From assembly GCA_021292165.1 (NCBI GenBank), contig CM037880.1, positions 24,578,051-24,642,050 on the forward strand: a stretch of DNA of 64,000 bases, given 5' to 3'. The DNA comes from Shinisaurus crocodilurus. Its lineage: Eukaryota; Chordata; Lepidosauria; Squamata; Shinisauridae. The notes below the pieces were generated by a model. That model had not been told where the DNA came from. It saw only the letters and a program-made list of their open reading frames with translations, and searched no databases. Shown piece after piece: positions 1-8,796 of the stretch (positions are counted from its first letter, which is position 1; each line of letters starts with the position of its first letter). The translations under genes and the position numbers were made by a program.

Positions 1-855
1 TATCTTTTGAAAAATAGGAAAATGCAGTAGATTGCCTGGATAAGCCCTAAATCCAGCTTAGATTCCCCTCCCCGCTGTTTACTCAGATTCTCTCCATGGT
101 TGTTTCCTATTCTTCCCTTTCTCTTATATTTCAATAAGAGAAATTACAATTTGGGTAGAAGCTCCTGTGCCTCTAATAGTTTGACAGCAGCTGCAGCTCA
201 GCGTTAGAGAAGCCTGTGGGGTTTCTCCATGTGGTGCCTCTGTCAAAGGCACAGGCATCTCATCTATCAACCTTAATGAAAAAGGAGTAACAGGCTGGGA
301 GGAATTTAAAAGAAAATTTAAAAAATGTACAGACTCCCCTAATAGTTCTCCAGACTTCCACTAAATATCTTGTGGAGAAAGAGCTGGTGTTTAAGGATGC
401 AGGGGAGGGCCCCAATCCCAAATGAAAGAGCAAAAGCAGGTATGACAAAAGGCAGTGGCATAGGCTAGCCTCTTCTCCCGCTCACAAAGGTACCGTATGT
501 GGTTCTTAAAATGGTTCTTATTTCCTTGCTTACTGATTCAGTTCTTTGCTCAGAAACCATTGGTAGATATTGCCTGTATTTTTGGATAGCATTCCCATCC
601 TGCTGCCAAAGCCTATGTCTGTGCAAGAGCTTCCTGTTCACTGCATTACAAAATAAATCATCAGGGAAATATGCATTAAAATATTAAAGCTGGCAATTAT
701 ATTAGGGGCCTAATGCAAACTCTAAACTCCTTGGCAATTCACATCAAGTAGAAAAGAACCTCTCTTAGAAGAAGCATTATCAATGGGGAAGCTTGAAGAA
801 GAAGAAGAAGAAGAAGAAAGTATATCATCAATTGCATGTTCTTGCTGGTTAGGGC
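1..855. other. Intergenic, no gene recognised
   Basis: I see no coding signal or repeat family I can name. The only structure is a short (GAA)n tract at about 796-820. Confidence 0.6.
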
Positions 856-975
856 ACAATTGTATGTATGTTTAGACAGAAAAAAAAGGCCTACAACTCC
901 CAGTATGTCACAGCCGGGCATTCTGGGAGTTGTAGGCCTTTTTTCTGTCTAAACATGCATAAGATTGCGCCCTTG
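856..975. mobile_element. Palindromic MITE, Harbinger-like, copy A
   Basis: The two halves are inverted copies sharing the cores GTTTAGACAGAAA and CTACAACTCCCAG. The ends resemble the consensus GGGCGCAATCCTATGCATG. The same family recurs at 1703, 11483, 30853, 31105, 35538 and 38975. Several copies are flanked by TAA on both sides, which fits the 3-bp TWA duplication of PIF/Harbinger transposons. It has no coding capacity. Confidence 0.75.
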
Positions 976-1702
976 GTAGATTTGTTTTCTTAGACAAATG
1001 AATAGAGGATATACAATGTGAGTAGTCCTGTACCCAGTGCCAGCTCCATATTTTGTGGGGCCCTCGGGGAAGATGCCCTCAGTGGGCCTCCCTCATCTTC
1101 ACTGCTAATCCCTACTCTGTCTGCATCTGAGACCAATCCTCCCTGTTGTTTGGAGGGAAAGGGCAGGCCAAGTGAGCAGGCAATGGTAGCTGCTTTTCCT
1201 CATTTCTGTAAACATTTGCTTTTGCTCTCCGAGCCAGAGAAACAGAGCAGGCAGTAATGTAGAGGCGGGGAACTGGTCTGTGGTGGTGGGCTGAATTGCC
1301 TCCCTGTGCAGGCCAGATGACATCTGTGGCCATAGCCACACCCATTATCACTGATCCCGCTCTGCCCCGTTTTGGTTTTCTCTGTGCTGCGGGAGGCATG
1401 GAACTCCATGTCCCTCTCAGCTCGGAAAACGGGATTCAGGCAGCACTGAGTCCCCAGCGTCGCACACTACTTGGCATCCCCATTGGGGTGGCATGCAAAC
1501 AGACTCTGCTGGCATCCAGCTTCATGTACTGCTTGCCTGCCACCCCAAGGTGAGTCGTGCGCAAAGCTGGGACTCAACTGGATGGTTGCCCTAGGGCTGC
1601 TTTTCCTTCAAAATAAAAGCGGTGGCATTAACCATGCTTGTTACAAAGTGTGATTAACATGTGGCCCTCAGCTACTTTTATGGTGGCATTTAATCCTACT
1701 AA
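976..1702. other. Intergenic, nothing recognised
   Basis: Several short frames overlap on both strands here. None has a recognisable domain or splice context, so I call none of them a gene. Confidence 0.5.
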
Positions 1703-1834
1703 GGGTGCAATTCTATGCATGTTTAGACAGGAACAAAGTCCCACAACTCCCAGCATTCCCCAGCCTGCTGGCTGGAGCATGCTGGAAGTTGTAGGACTTT
1801 TTTTCTGTCTAAACATGCATAGGATTGCACCCTA
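1703..1834. mobile_element. Palindromic MITE, Harbinger-like, copy B
   Basis: A near-complete palindrome from AGGGTGCAATTCTATGCATG to its complement, with a short loop around the CCAGCCTGCTGGCTGG core. TAA lies directly outside both ends, as expected for a TWA target duplication. Confidence 0.8.
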
Positions 1835-2210
1835 AATCCTGCAGAATTTATAAAAGTAGTACCTGAAAATGTTGGAAAGGCTTTGTACTGCAAGGATGTG
1901 TGGTGTATTGAAGTGTGGTGGAGCTGTCCTAAAACCTAGAGTCATAATCCCACATAGAGTTGAAGTGTTCTTAAACCCATTATAATAATTTGGCTTAAGA
2001 GTTCACTTACATGTTTTGGATTTTGGCCCAGATGTTTTGGTCAACAGTTGGCTTGATATATGACATGATGGGATTGCTAGTTTCCTTTTAGTCCTTTGAT
2101 ATATTTAATGAGATGCCTGTGCCTTTGATAAATTTGATATACTTATTTTGATTATTTAAAATATCTGCCCTGCATTTCACTAAAATATTTTCAAGGTGAC
2201 CTACAACATA

Positions 2211-2262
2211 TATTAGAAGCTAAAACTGATGCCTTAACAGATGTGCCCCGTGATCAGTAATG
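2211..2262 (+). repeat. Left arm of a foldback repeat split by DIRS copy 1
   Basis: The block starting TTAGAAGCTAAAACTGATGC is the near-complement of 8683-8733, which abuts the right end of DIRS copy 1. The retrotransposon therefore appears to have landed inside an older inverted-repeat element, with 2263-2524 as part of its loop. Confidence 0.65.
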
Positions 2263-2546
2263 AGGTTGTACAATGTCATAAATTGGGCTTGCTTACAACT
2301 TACCCTCCATGCACCCACACTTTTCCTTGGGCTTTCAGGCCCAAATCCAGATGGGGAGGATGGAGTGCCTGAGACCAGCAAAGATGCCCCATGTTGTCCT
2401 GGTCCTGTATTGCTTTATGAAACATCTGACTCTTATTGTATTGCTAGACAAATTCTTCTGTGAGTTGATCCATGCCTATTTGTTGCTAGTTAGCAAGCAC
2501 TATTTGTGACATTGCACAACATTGTTCTTCTTCGTGGTCTCTGTGC

Positions 2547-2699
2547 TTCACACACATATGGGTTCTCTGCGCCTGCGCTGAGATCGATCGGAACTTCTTT
2601 AGCTGAGCTGAACTGGGCGGGAGCCCCTCCCCCTCGCGCGTGCTCCTTAGCGCGGCTCCCGCCCGTCTCCTCAGTTCCTCTTCGACCGCCTTTGCGACC
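2547..2699 (+). repeat. Left ITR of DIRS copy 1
   Basis: It runs from TTCACACACATATGGGTTCT to GCGACC and is matched in reverse at 8479-8630. It is GC-rich with many CpGs. The 22 bp outside it (2525-2546) are unique to the left end and reappear in the ICR. Confidence 0.9.
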
Positions 2700-2948
2700 A
2701 GTCGATAGGTTCTTCTTCTCTTCACTCAATTCTTCAAAGCTGAGTTTGTTAGTCTTTCTACTAGTCTTTAAAACTTTTTTCTCCTCATAAACTTTCTAAT
2801 TCTTTATTCTCTATCGAACTATATATTTATTTTCAAAAAAAAAAAGAATTATCTTCAAAAAAATCCTACCTAAATCCTTCTCTCCCCCGTTCTTGTCCTA
2901 GTTACTAAATTATTCTCTCCTTTTTCTATTCTGATCTAATTCTTAACT

Positions 2949-4079
2949 ATGCCTCTCAAGGCACCATTTAGAAAATGTCAGCGGTGTGGGACTAAAATCC
3001 CCCCCGCTGACAATCATCTACTCTGCCTGCTGTGTCTCGGACAGGGGCAAGTCGTGGAGTCCTGCAAGCATTGCCAGGCCTTCACTAAGCAGGCCAGAAA
3101 AGCCCGCCAAACCAAGTTGAGGGCCCTTTTGTGGGAGCAATCCTTGTCAGCAAAAGGCCCCACTCCAGAGGAACAGCCTGGGGGATCCCAGCCTGCCAAG
3201 AAGCCGTTAACGGACACGCTAACGGCAAAGAAACTGGCAAAGAAGGCTCGTAAGGATAAGGCGAAACGCCTTAAGGAGAAAATGGCGGTTGAGCCTGACG
3301 AAATGGCGGGCCCGTCGACTTCGTCCACTGTGGTGGTATCGAAGCGTATGGTGGCATTGTTTGAGGCTCTGACTGGTGCTCGGGATCGAGCTTCGGGACC
3401 GATTGCCCACCAGTCCGCTCCGGCCTCGACTACGTCTCCTCGAGGCCGAGAGATCGAAAAAGAGCCGATGACTGCGGCAGCTTCCCTGTCGGAGGGAGAG
3501 CTTGTGGCTTCGCCAGCCCAGCTCGAGGAGCAGAAGACATCGGACAGACCCCGTTCAGGCTCGAGGGGTCCTCCACCGCTGCTGTCTCCGTCGGTTGGGC
3601 GCGCAGAGGAGCGTCAAGAACACCGCCGCCGATCACGATCCCCGCATTATCGGGCTCGTGACTCGGTCTCCATGACTTCGAGCCATCGATCTCGTCTCTC
3701 CCGATACCGAGATGAGAGGTCAAGGTCCCGCTCCTACTACTCGGGATCGAGTTCTAGGAGTTACTACTCGAGGTCGAGACGCTCACTGAGACGCGAGAGG
3801 TCGGAACGTCGCTACTACCACAGACGTTCAGCTTCTCCGGACAGGCACCGTGGTCGGAGGCATTCTCCTTCACCTCGACGAGATGCGGCTGTGTCTCGTG
3901 CCCCGGTTGAAGTAGTGCGAGAGCCGACTGCATCGACATCGACGGCTCAACCACAGTCTCTCGTGCGTCTACCGGTTGCGACTGATGTTGTTGGTCACTC
4001 CTCGTCGGGATCGGCATACCTGTCGGATTCGGACTCGGCGGCTTCCTCCTCCCACTCCACTTCGCCAGGTGGAGTCTAA
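2949..4079 (+). CDS. gag: DIRS copy 1 gag (ORF1), N-terminal part, open for 376 codons
   Basis: This is the putative structural protein of the retrotransposon. Cysteines at residues 10, 13, 26, 29, 39 and 42 form three CxxC pairs, a spacing also kept in copy 2 and typical of DIRS ORF1 proteins; they probably bind metal. A Lys-rich stretch follows at about residues 90-110. From about 215 to 320 the protein is very rich in Arg-Ser and Arg-Tyr dipeptides, much like the RS domains of splicing factors. The frame ends at 4079 because of an 8-nt deletion near 4065: copy 2 has about 20 nt where copy 1 has 12. The ATG follows an AT-rich leader and matches the start in copy 2. The protein continues in other frames to 5075. 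Confidence 0.85.
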   Translation: MPLKAPFRKCQRCGTKIPPADNHLLCLLCLGQGQVVESCKHCQAFTKQARKARQTKLRALLWEQSLSAKGPTPEEQPGGSQPAKKPLTDTLTAKKLAKKARKDKAKRLKEKMAVEPDEMAGPSTSSTVVVSKRMVALFEALTGARDRASGPIAHQSAPASTTSPRGREIEKEPMTAAASLSEGELVASPAQLEEQKTSDRPRSGSRGPPPLLSPSVGRAEERQEHRRRSRSPHYRARDSVSMTSSHRSRLSRYRDERSRSRSYYSGSSSRSYYSRSRRSLRRERSERRYYHRRSASPDRHRGRRHSPSPRRDAAVSRAPVEVVREPTASTSTAQPQSLVRLPVATDVVGHSSSGSAYLSDSDSAASSSHSTSPGGV

Positions 4080-5075
4080 AGACGCGGTCTCCCCATCGGA
4101 GGACATGGGGAGTTTCGCTGAGCATGTCAGCCGACTGGTGACTGCTCTGGGAGTCGAGGCGAAGTCTTCGAAAGGAAAGGCCAAGGATGACATTTATGCT
4201 GTCCTTAGGACGACGCAGTCGAACCAGTTGCTCCTTCCATTCTTGCCGACATTGTTGGAGACGGTGCAGGAAACCTGGAAGGCTCCGGCCTCAACTAAAC
4301 CGACGGCCAAATGCCTGGAGTCAATGTACAAAATCCAGGAGGAAGGAGCAAAATTTATGTTTTCTCATCCGACCCCGAACTCGCTTATAGTCAAATCGGC
4401 GCAGTCTCGTGGGGGGAAACAGCATACCACCCCGGCAGATAAAGAGGGTAAGACACTAGATTCCTACGGCCGTAGGATCTATTCATCGTCTCCCTCGGAC
4501 TCAAGATATCTAACTACGAGGCGTTGTTGGCTAGATATCAGATGTACATCACGGAGAAGCTGGGAGACCTCTGTGATTATCTGCCGGACGACAAGAGGGA
4601 CCTGGCAGCTCAATTTATTAAAGAGGCGACTAGCATCGGTGCCCTACAAATGAATACAGCAAGGCACCAAGTTGACAGCCACGCCAGGTCGATGGTCGGT
4701 TCCGTGGCTTTGAGGAGGCACGCATGGCTTCGCTCTACCGCCCTGACTCCCGACGATAGGGCGAAGATCCAGGACCTCCCTTTTGACGGCGAGGGGTTAT
4801 TTAATTCCTCCACGGACGACTCCCTCGACTCTGCCCAGAAAGCTCTGACGACGGCGAAGAAGATGGGGCTTATCTGCCAGCAACCGTCCCAGAGCTTTAG
4901 ACCACGGCGTTGGTCTCGGCTCCCGTTCCCAGCCAGACAGTACCAACAGTCAGGCCAGTACAGAAGCGGGAACCGGAGGCCCGGAGCACCGCAACCTCAG
5001 GCGCCGCAACGACCGTTCCAGCAGCGGTCCAGAGGCACAAGGAGGGGAGGCGACGCCGGCCGGCGGCGTCTTTGA
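4066..5075 (+). pseudogene. gag: DIRS copy 1 gag, C-terminal part, frameshifted
   Basis: After the 8-nt deletion near 4065, gag continues in the +1 frame (VESKDAVSPSEDMG to about 4488). A 1-nt deletion near 4490, seen against copy 2, then returns it to the starting frame for NYEALLARYQMYITEKLGD to the stop at 5073-5075. The two deletions sum to nine bases, so the C-terminal part and everything downstream are back in the ancestral phase. The tail after about 4910 is rich in Arg, Gln, Pro and Gly and may bind nucleic acid (inference). The frame ends in CTT TGA CTA C. RT begins in the +1 frame across this stop. Confidence 0.82.
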
Positions 5076-7008
5076 CTACCTCGCCGTCACAAGCGTAGTG
5101 CCACCGACTCTCCACCTCGACGACACCTCTGCACCACCTCAGACTACTCTCTTCGGCTCTCGACTTTGCCACCACCTCCAATCGTGGAGGACCATCACGA
5201 CGGATCGATGGGTGCTGCGCATCGTGGAGCACGGTTACAGGATCGAGTTCGGAGTTCTCCCCCCGTTTCTCGGGATCAAGACCACCCGTCCAACTCGGGT
5301 GCTGATGGAGGAAGTTTCTACCCTCCTTCAAAAGGGAGCGATACAGCCAGTCCTCACAGAAGACTCTCAGGACGGGCTATACTCCAGGTACTTCATCGTG
5401 AAGAAAAAAGGAGGAGGACTCAGACCGATCCTGGACCTTCGGACTGTAAATCTTTTTATCCCACCGAAAAGATTCCGCATGGTCACGCTCCAATCGATCC
5501 TTCCGCTACTCCAAAGGAGCGATTGGTTCGCATCCATCGACCTCAAGGATGCATACTTCCACATCGCCATCCACGAGGACAGCCGGAAATACCTTCGGTT
5601 CCGAGTGGGGGACGACTCCTACCAGTTCGTCATTCTTCCATTCGGACTTTCCACCGTGCCGAGGGTATTCACGAAGTGTGTGGCGGTGGTGTGCGCAAGT
5701 CTAAGGGCAAGAGGCATCACCATCTTTCCCTACCTCGACGATTGGTTGCTGGTGGCATCCTCGAGGATCGAGCTCCAGAGGGCTCTCAAACAAACTCTCA
5801 ATCTCATGCTCGAATTGGGACTTTGTCTGAACGCGGAAAAGTCGGTCCTACAGCCAACAAGAGAGATCCAATACATAGGGGCAAGGCTAAGCGTGTTCGA
5901 TGGTTGGGCGTATCTCCCAGACGACAGGGCGTCCAAACTGATCTCCCTTGCAAGCAAAGTGTTCAAACAATCGGTGACATCAGCTCATGTCGTACAAAGA
6001 CTTCTGGGGCACATGGCCTCGACCATCGCAGTCGTACGCTATGCGAGGCTTCGCATGCGACCACTTCAGACCTGGTTTGTTCGAGCCTTCGAACTAGAAA
6101 AGGACAGACCTTCTCTTCGTCTACTACTCCCACGAGCCGTAAGAGAGTCTTTGAGGTGGTGGCAGCAGGAATCAAATCTACTCGACGGGGTGCCATTTCA
6201 ACCGCCGGTACCGAGCAGGATACTGACGACGGACGCGTCCTTACTGGGATGGGGGGCCCACTCCGACAACCACGTCGTACAGGGCACATGGTCTCCGACG
6301 GAGGCCTCCAAGCATATCAATTGGCTGGAGCTGATGGCTGTTTGGAGGGCGCTCCAAGCAATGGAACATTATCTCGCCGGACATCACATACAGATCGTGA
6401 CGGACAATACCACAGTGGTGGCTTATATCAACAAGCAGGGAGGCACCAAATCCGTGCGCCTCATGCGACTGACCATGCGAATCTACGAGTGGGCCCTCCT
6501 TCGTCAGATGTCATTTGTGGCGATTCATATCGCTGGGAAGACGAACGTACTGGCGGACACACTGAGCAGAGTGTCTCTGCAATCACACGAGTGGGAATTG
6601 AACAGGCAAGTGTTGACTTCCCTATTTCAACGGTGGGGTCGACCAGACATGGACTTATTCGCAACCAGCGAGAACGCAGCCTGTCCACTGTTCTGCAGCA
6701 GAGCAGGGTCGGACCCGAAGTTGATAACCGACGCGTTCCTGTTGGAATGGAGCAACGGGTTTTACTACCTATTCCCTCCAATTCCGCTCTTAACACGAGT
6801 GCTAGCCAAGATATCGCTAGACAGGACAAATTGCATACTAGTTTCTCCATGGTGGCCGAGACAGCCTTGGTTCTCCCACTTACTCAATCTGTCCCAGGGA
6901 GATTATCTGCAATTACCGACTCGAGACGATCTGCTGACACAGCACCAGGGCAAGGTACTTCATCCGAATCTGCATCCCTTAAGCCTCACAGCATGGAGGA
7001 TCAGATAA
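5074..7008 (+). CDS. DIRS copy 1 reverse transcriptase / RNase H / methyltransferase-like region
   Basis: This frame makes the cDNA of the element. Counting from the GTG at 5098 (636 codons), I see RT motif KKKGGGLRPILDLR at about 102-115, the catalytic Asp in SIDLKDAYFH (148), LPFGLS at 180-185, and the YLDD centre at 212-215. RNase H follows with candidate acidic residues D379 (TTDAS), E411 (WLELMAVW), D436 (VTDNTT) and D487 (LADTLSR). The tail at about 520-600 (DLFATSEN, LVSPWWPRQPWF) resembles the region called Dam-like methyltransferase in DIRS1-group elements; I cannot confirm its activity. There is no ATG before the RT domain: the first in-frame ATG is at 5305, inside it. The frame is open back through the gag stop, so fusion to Gag by +1 frameshifting or a non-AUG start is likely. 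All catalytic residues are intact. Confidence 0.92.
   Translation, partial: DYLAVTSVVPPTLHLDDTSAPPQTTLFGSRLCHHLQSWRTITTDRWVLRIVEHGYRIEFGVLPPFLGIKTTRPTRVLMEEVSTLLQKGAIQPVLTEDSQDGLYSRYFIVKKKGGGLRPILDLRTVNLFIPPKRFRMVTLQSILPLLQRSDWFASIDLKDAYFHIAIHEDSRKYLRFRVGDDSYQFVILPFGLSTVPRVFTKCVAVVCASLRARGITIFPYLDDWLLVASSRIELQRALKQTLNLMLELGLCLNAEKSVLQPTREIQYIGARLSVFDGWAYLPDDRASKLISLASKVFKQSVTSAHVVQRLLGHMASTIAVVRYARLRMRPLQTWFVRAFELEKDRPSLRLLLPRAVRESLRWWQQESNLLDGVPFQPPVPSRILTTDASLLGWGAHSDNHVVQGTWSPTEASKHINWLELMAVWRALQAMEHYLAGHHIQIVTDNTTVVAYINKQGGTKSVRLMRLTMRIYEWALLRQMSFVAIHIAGKTNVLADTLSRVSLQSHEWELNRQVLTSLFQRWGRPDMDLFATSENAACPLFCSRAGSDPKLITDAFLLEWSNGFYYLFPPIPLLTRVLAKISLDRTNCILVSPWWPRQPWFSHLLNLSQGDYLQLPTRDDLLTQHQGKVLHPNLHPLSLTAWRIR
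5076..6992 (+). other. Second open frame of 639 codons under the RT/RH gene, leading into the recombinase
   Basis: Reading in the gag frame directly after the gag TGA, there is no stop for 639 codons until the recombinase domain, and the frame ends only at 8036. The predicted peptide is Arg-, Ser- and Gly-rich and has no domain I recognise. Copy 2 keeps long pieces of the same frame (19187-19500, 19483-19941, 20205-20741) in phase-shifted segments. The frame may be a tether between Gag and the recombinase, or a by-product of stop-poor codon use in the RT frame. It has no ATG close to its start. Confidence 0.5.
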
Positions 7009-8036
7009 CAATGGATACGGACCTGTCTGAGGCAGTTAAAGACGTTTTGCTGGCAGCACGCAAACCTTCGACAAGACTTTCTTATGAGAGGAAATGGCAA
7101 GCTTTCTCCAGCTTTGTCTCGGCTTCGGGTAAAGACCCTGCAGCATGCTCGGCATCCACTGTCCTCGATTTTCTGCACTCGTTGATGACCCGTGGACTAA
7201 AATTTTCATCAATTAAAGTTTATTTGGCTGCAATTACGGCTTATCGCACAACTTCTACCGGCATGTCGCTATTTGTCCATCCCCTAGTGAAACAATTTTT
7301 GAAGGGATTAAAAAATTTATGTCCTCCAACGAGGAATATTACACCGGGATGGGACCTTCAACTGGTTTTGAAGGCACTAACAAAGGCGCCGTTCGAACCC
7401 ATGGCGAAGTCAGACTTACGCCTTCTGTCGCTGAAAACCCTGTTTCTTGTAGCGATTACATCTGCAAGACGCGTTGGCGAGATAGCCGCACTCAGAATTG
7501 ATCCTCCGTATACAACCTTTCACAAAGACAAAGTCGTTTTGCGGCCAGATATATCATTTCTTCCCAAAGTCATTTCCGAATTTCACCTGGGTCAGGACAT
7601 TATACTTCCAGCATTCTTTCCATCACCAACGTCGGATGTCGAGAGACTTTTACACAGCCTCGATGTCCGTAGAGCCCTAGCCTTTTACAAGGCGCGTACA
7701 GAGCCCATAAGACACACTCAACAACTTTTTGTCTGCTACGGCCCACCGAAAAAGGGCTGCCCCGTGTCGAAGCAAAGACTGTCCTCATGGCTGGTCGACA
7801 CTATTAAATTGGCATATCAACTTGCCGATCGTGCTTTACCGTGCTCAGTAAGGGCGCATTCTACGAGAGCCATGTCGACTTCGACGGCATTTGGCAGAGG
7901 AATTTCTTTATCGGACTTGTGCAGGGCAGCAACTTGGTCTTCACCCTCCACCTTTATCCGACACTACCGCCTCGACGTTCGAGCCAGGGCGCAGAACGCT
8001 TTCGGGAGAGCGGTCCTATCATCGGTCACCATCTGA
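6993..8036 (+). CDS. DIRS copy 1 tyrosine recombinase
   Basis: This is the enzyme that inserts the circular DNA copy in DIRS elements. With ATG 6993 as residue 1 (347 codons), an N-terminal core-binding-like region (about 20-100, RLSYERKW) is followed by the catalytic domain: Arg in SARRVGE (159/160), the HxxR box in RAHSTRA (H289, R292) and the nucleophile in FIRHYRLD (Y325). All residues expected of a tyrosine recombinase are present. The ATG lies 16 bases before the end of the RT frame (stop 7006-7008), so re-initiation is possible. The same frame is also open far upstream. In copy 2 this ATG is TTG, so the start is uncertain. Confidence 0.92.
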   Translation: MEDQITMDTDLSEAVKDVLLAARKPSTRLSYERKWQAFSSFVSASGKDPAACSASTVLDFLHSLMTRGLKFSSIKVYLAAITAYRTTSTGMSLFVHPLVKQFLKGLKNLCPPTRNITPGWDLQLVLKALTKAPFEPMAKSDLRLLSLKTLFLVAITSARRVGEIAALRIDPPYTTFHKDKVVLRPDISFLPKVISEFHLGQDIILPAFFPSPTSDVERLLHSLDVRRALAFYKARTEPIRHTQQLFVCYGPPKKGCPVSKQRLSSWLVDTIKLAYQLADRALPCSVRAHSTRAMSTSTAFGRGISLSDLCRAATWSSPSTFIRHYRLDVRARAQNAFGRAVLSSVTI

Positions 8037-8080
8037 CTACCGACACCGACCCACCTCCGGTAAGTCAGCTTGCTAATCTA

Positions 8081-8176
8081 CCCATATGTGTGTGAAGCAC
8101 AGAGACCACGAAGAAGAAGGACAGGTTGCTTACCTGTAACTGTAGTTCTTCGAGTGGTCATCTGTGCATTCACACA
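8081..8176 (-). repeat. Internal complementary region (ICR) of DIRS copy 1
   Basis: Positions 8081-8118 are the reverse complement of the left end (2525-2561). Positions 8117-8176 are the reverse complement of the right end (8622-8682). The halves overlap at AA (8117-8118), equal to TT on the other strand. In the DIRS replication model such a region templates the joining of the two ends into a circle. It lies 44 bp after the recombinase stop. Confidence 0.93.
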
Positions 8177-8243
8177 ACCCGCCCTCCTTCCCCTCTCGGT
8201 GTCTGCATCGAGTTCGATGGATACCCAGGTGGAAATGGGATGG

Positions 8244-8426
8244 TCTGTTATTATTTTGTTTTTCTTTTTTAGACGATCTCGATTACATCGGGATCGAGAC
8301 TTTATCTATCGATCTCGTGGACATCGAGTTCGATAGTCTGTTTTTATTTTGTCTTTTCTTTCTAGACAATCTCGATTTGCTCGGGATTGAGACTTTTTTT
8401 CTATCGATCTCGTAGTCATCGAGCTC
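8244..8426 (+). repeat. Two tandem copies of about 92 bp in the 3' non-coding part of DIRS copy 1
   Basis: Each unit has a GTCTGTT start, a T-rich stretch ending in TAGAC, then ATCTCGATT, TCGGGAT and TATCGATCTCGT. DIRS copy 2 lacks the array and is much shorter between ICR and right ITR. The units are diverged, so the duplication is not the newest event. Confidence 0.75.
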
Positions 8427-8478
8427 GAGGGGGTGTAGTAAGCTCCTTTTTTCCCCTGGATCAGCCTCGGTTCCGAGG

Positions 8479-8630
8479 GTCGCAATAGGCGGTCTCAGGG
8501 AACTGAGGAGACGGGCGGGAGCCGCGCTAAGGAGCACGCGCGAGGGGGAGGGGCTCCCGCCCAGTTCAGCTCAGCTAAAGAAGTTCCGATCGATCTCAGC
8601 GCAGGCGCAGAGAACCCATATGTGTGTGAA
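8479..8630 (-). repeat. Right ITR of DIRS copy 1
   Basis: Inverted copy of 2547-2699, identical by eye over the outer 130 bp. The outermost 52 bp (8631-8682) are unique to the right end and are matched in the ICR. Confidence 0.9.
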
Positions 8631-8682
8631 TGCACAGATGACCACTCGAAGAACTACAGTTACAGGTAAGCAACCTGTCCTT

Positions 8683-8733
8683 ACTGATCATGGTCTGAGG
8701 CACGTCTGTTAAGGCATCAGCCTTAGCTTCTAA
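8683..8733 (-). repeat. Right arm of the foldback repeat split by DIRS copy 1
   Basis: Near-complement of 2211-2262, beginning exactly at the DIRS right end (ACTGATCATGG, then GTTAAGGCATCAG and TTAGCTTCTAA). Confidence 0.65.
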
Positions 8734-8796
8734 TTTCCTGGCTTTGTGGAGTTTGAGCCTTACCTCTGGTCTTAAACCAGCAGCTTTTTGGAAAAC

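Larger units (their letters stand above)
2525..8682 (+). mobile_element. DIRS-type tyrosine-recombinase retrotransposon, copy 1
   Basis: The element has all the hallmarks of DIRS retrotransposons: inverted terminal repeats (2547-2699 and 8479-8630), a gag-like ORF with CxxC motifs, RT with a YLDD centre, RNase H, a tyrosine recombinase instead of an integrase, and an internal complementary region at 8081-8176. There is no LTR and no target-site duplication. The ends are defined by the ICR, whose two halves complement 2525-2561 and 8622-8682 and meet at a shared TT. The two ITRs look identical over about 130 bp, so the insertion is recent. RT/RH and recombinase are open, while gag carries an 8-nt and a 1-nt deletion relative to copy 2. 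DIRS elements are thought to replicate through a circular DNA that the recombinase inserts. Confidence 0.93.

Noticed and set aside
3976..4653. Separate gene in the +1 frame of gag
   Set aside because: It aligns with the gag middle of copy 2 and arises from an 8-nt deletion; it is frameshifted gag.
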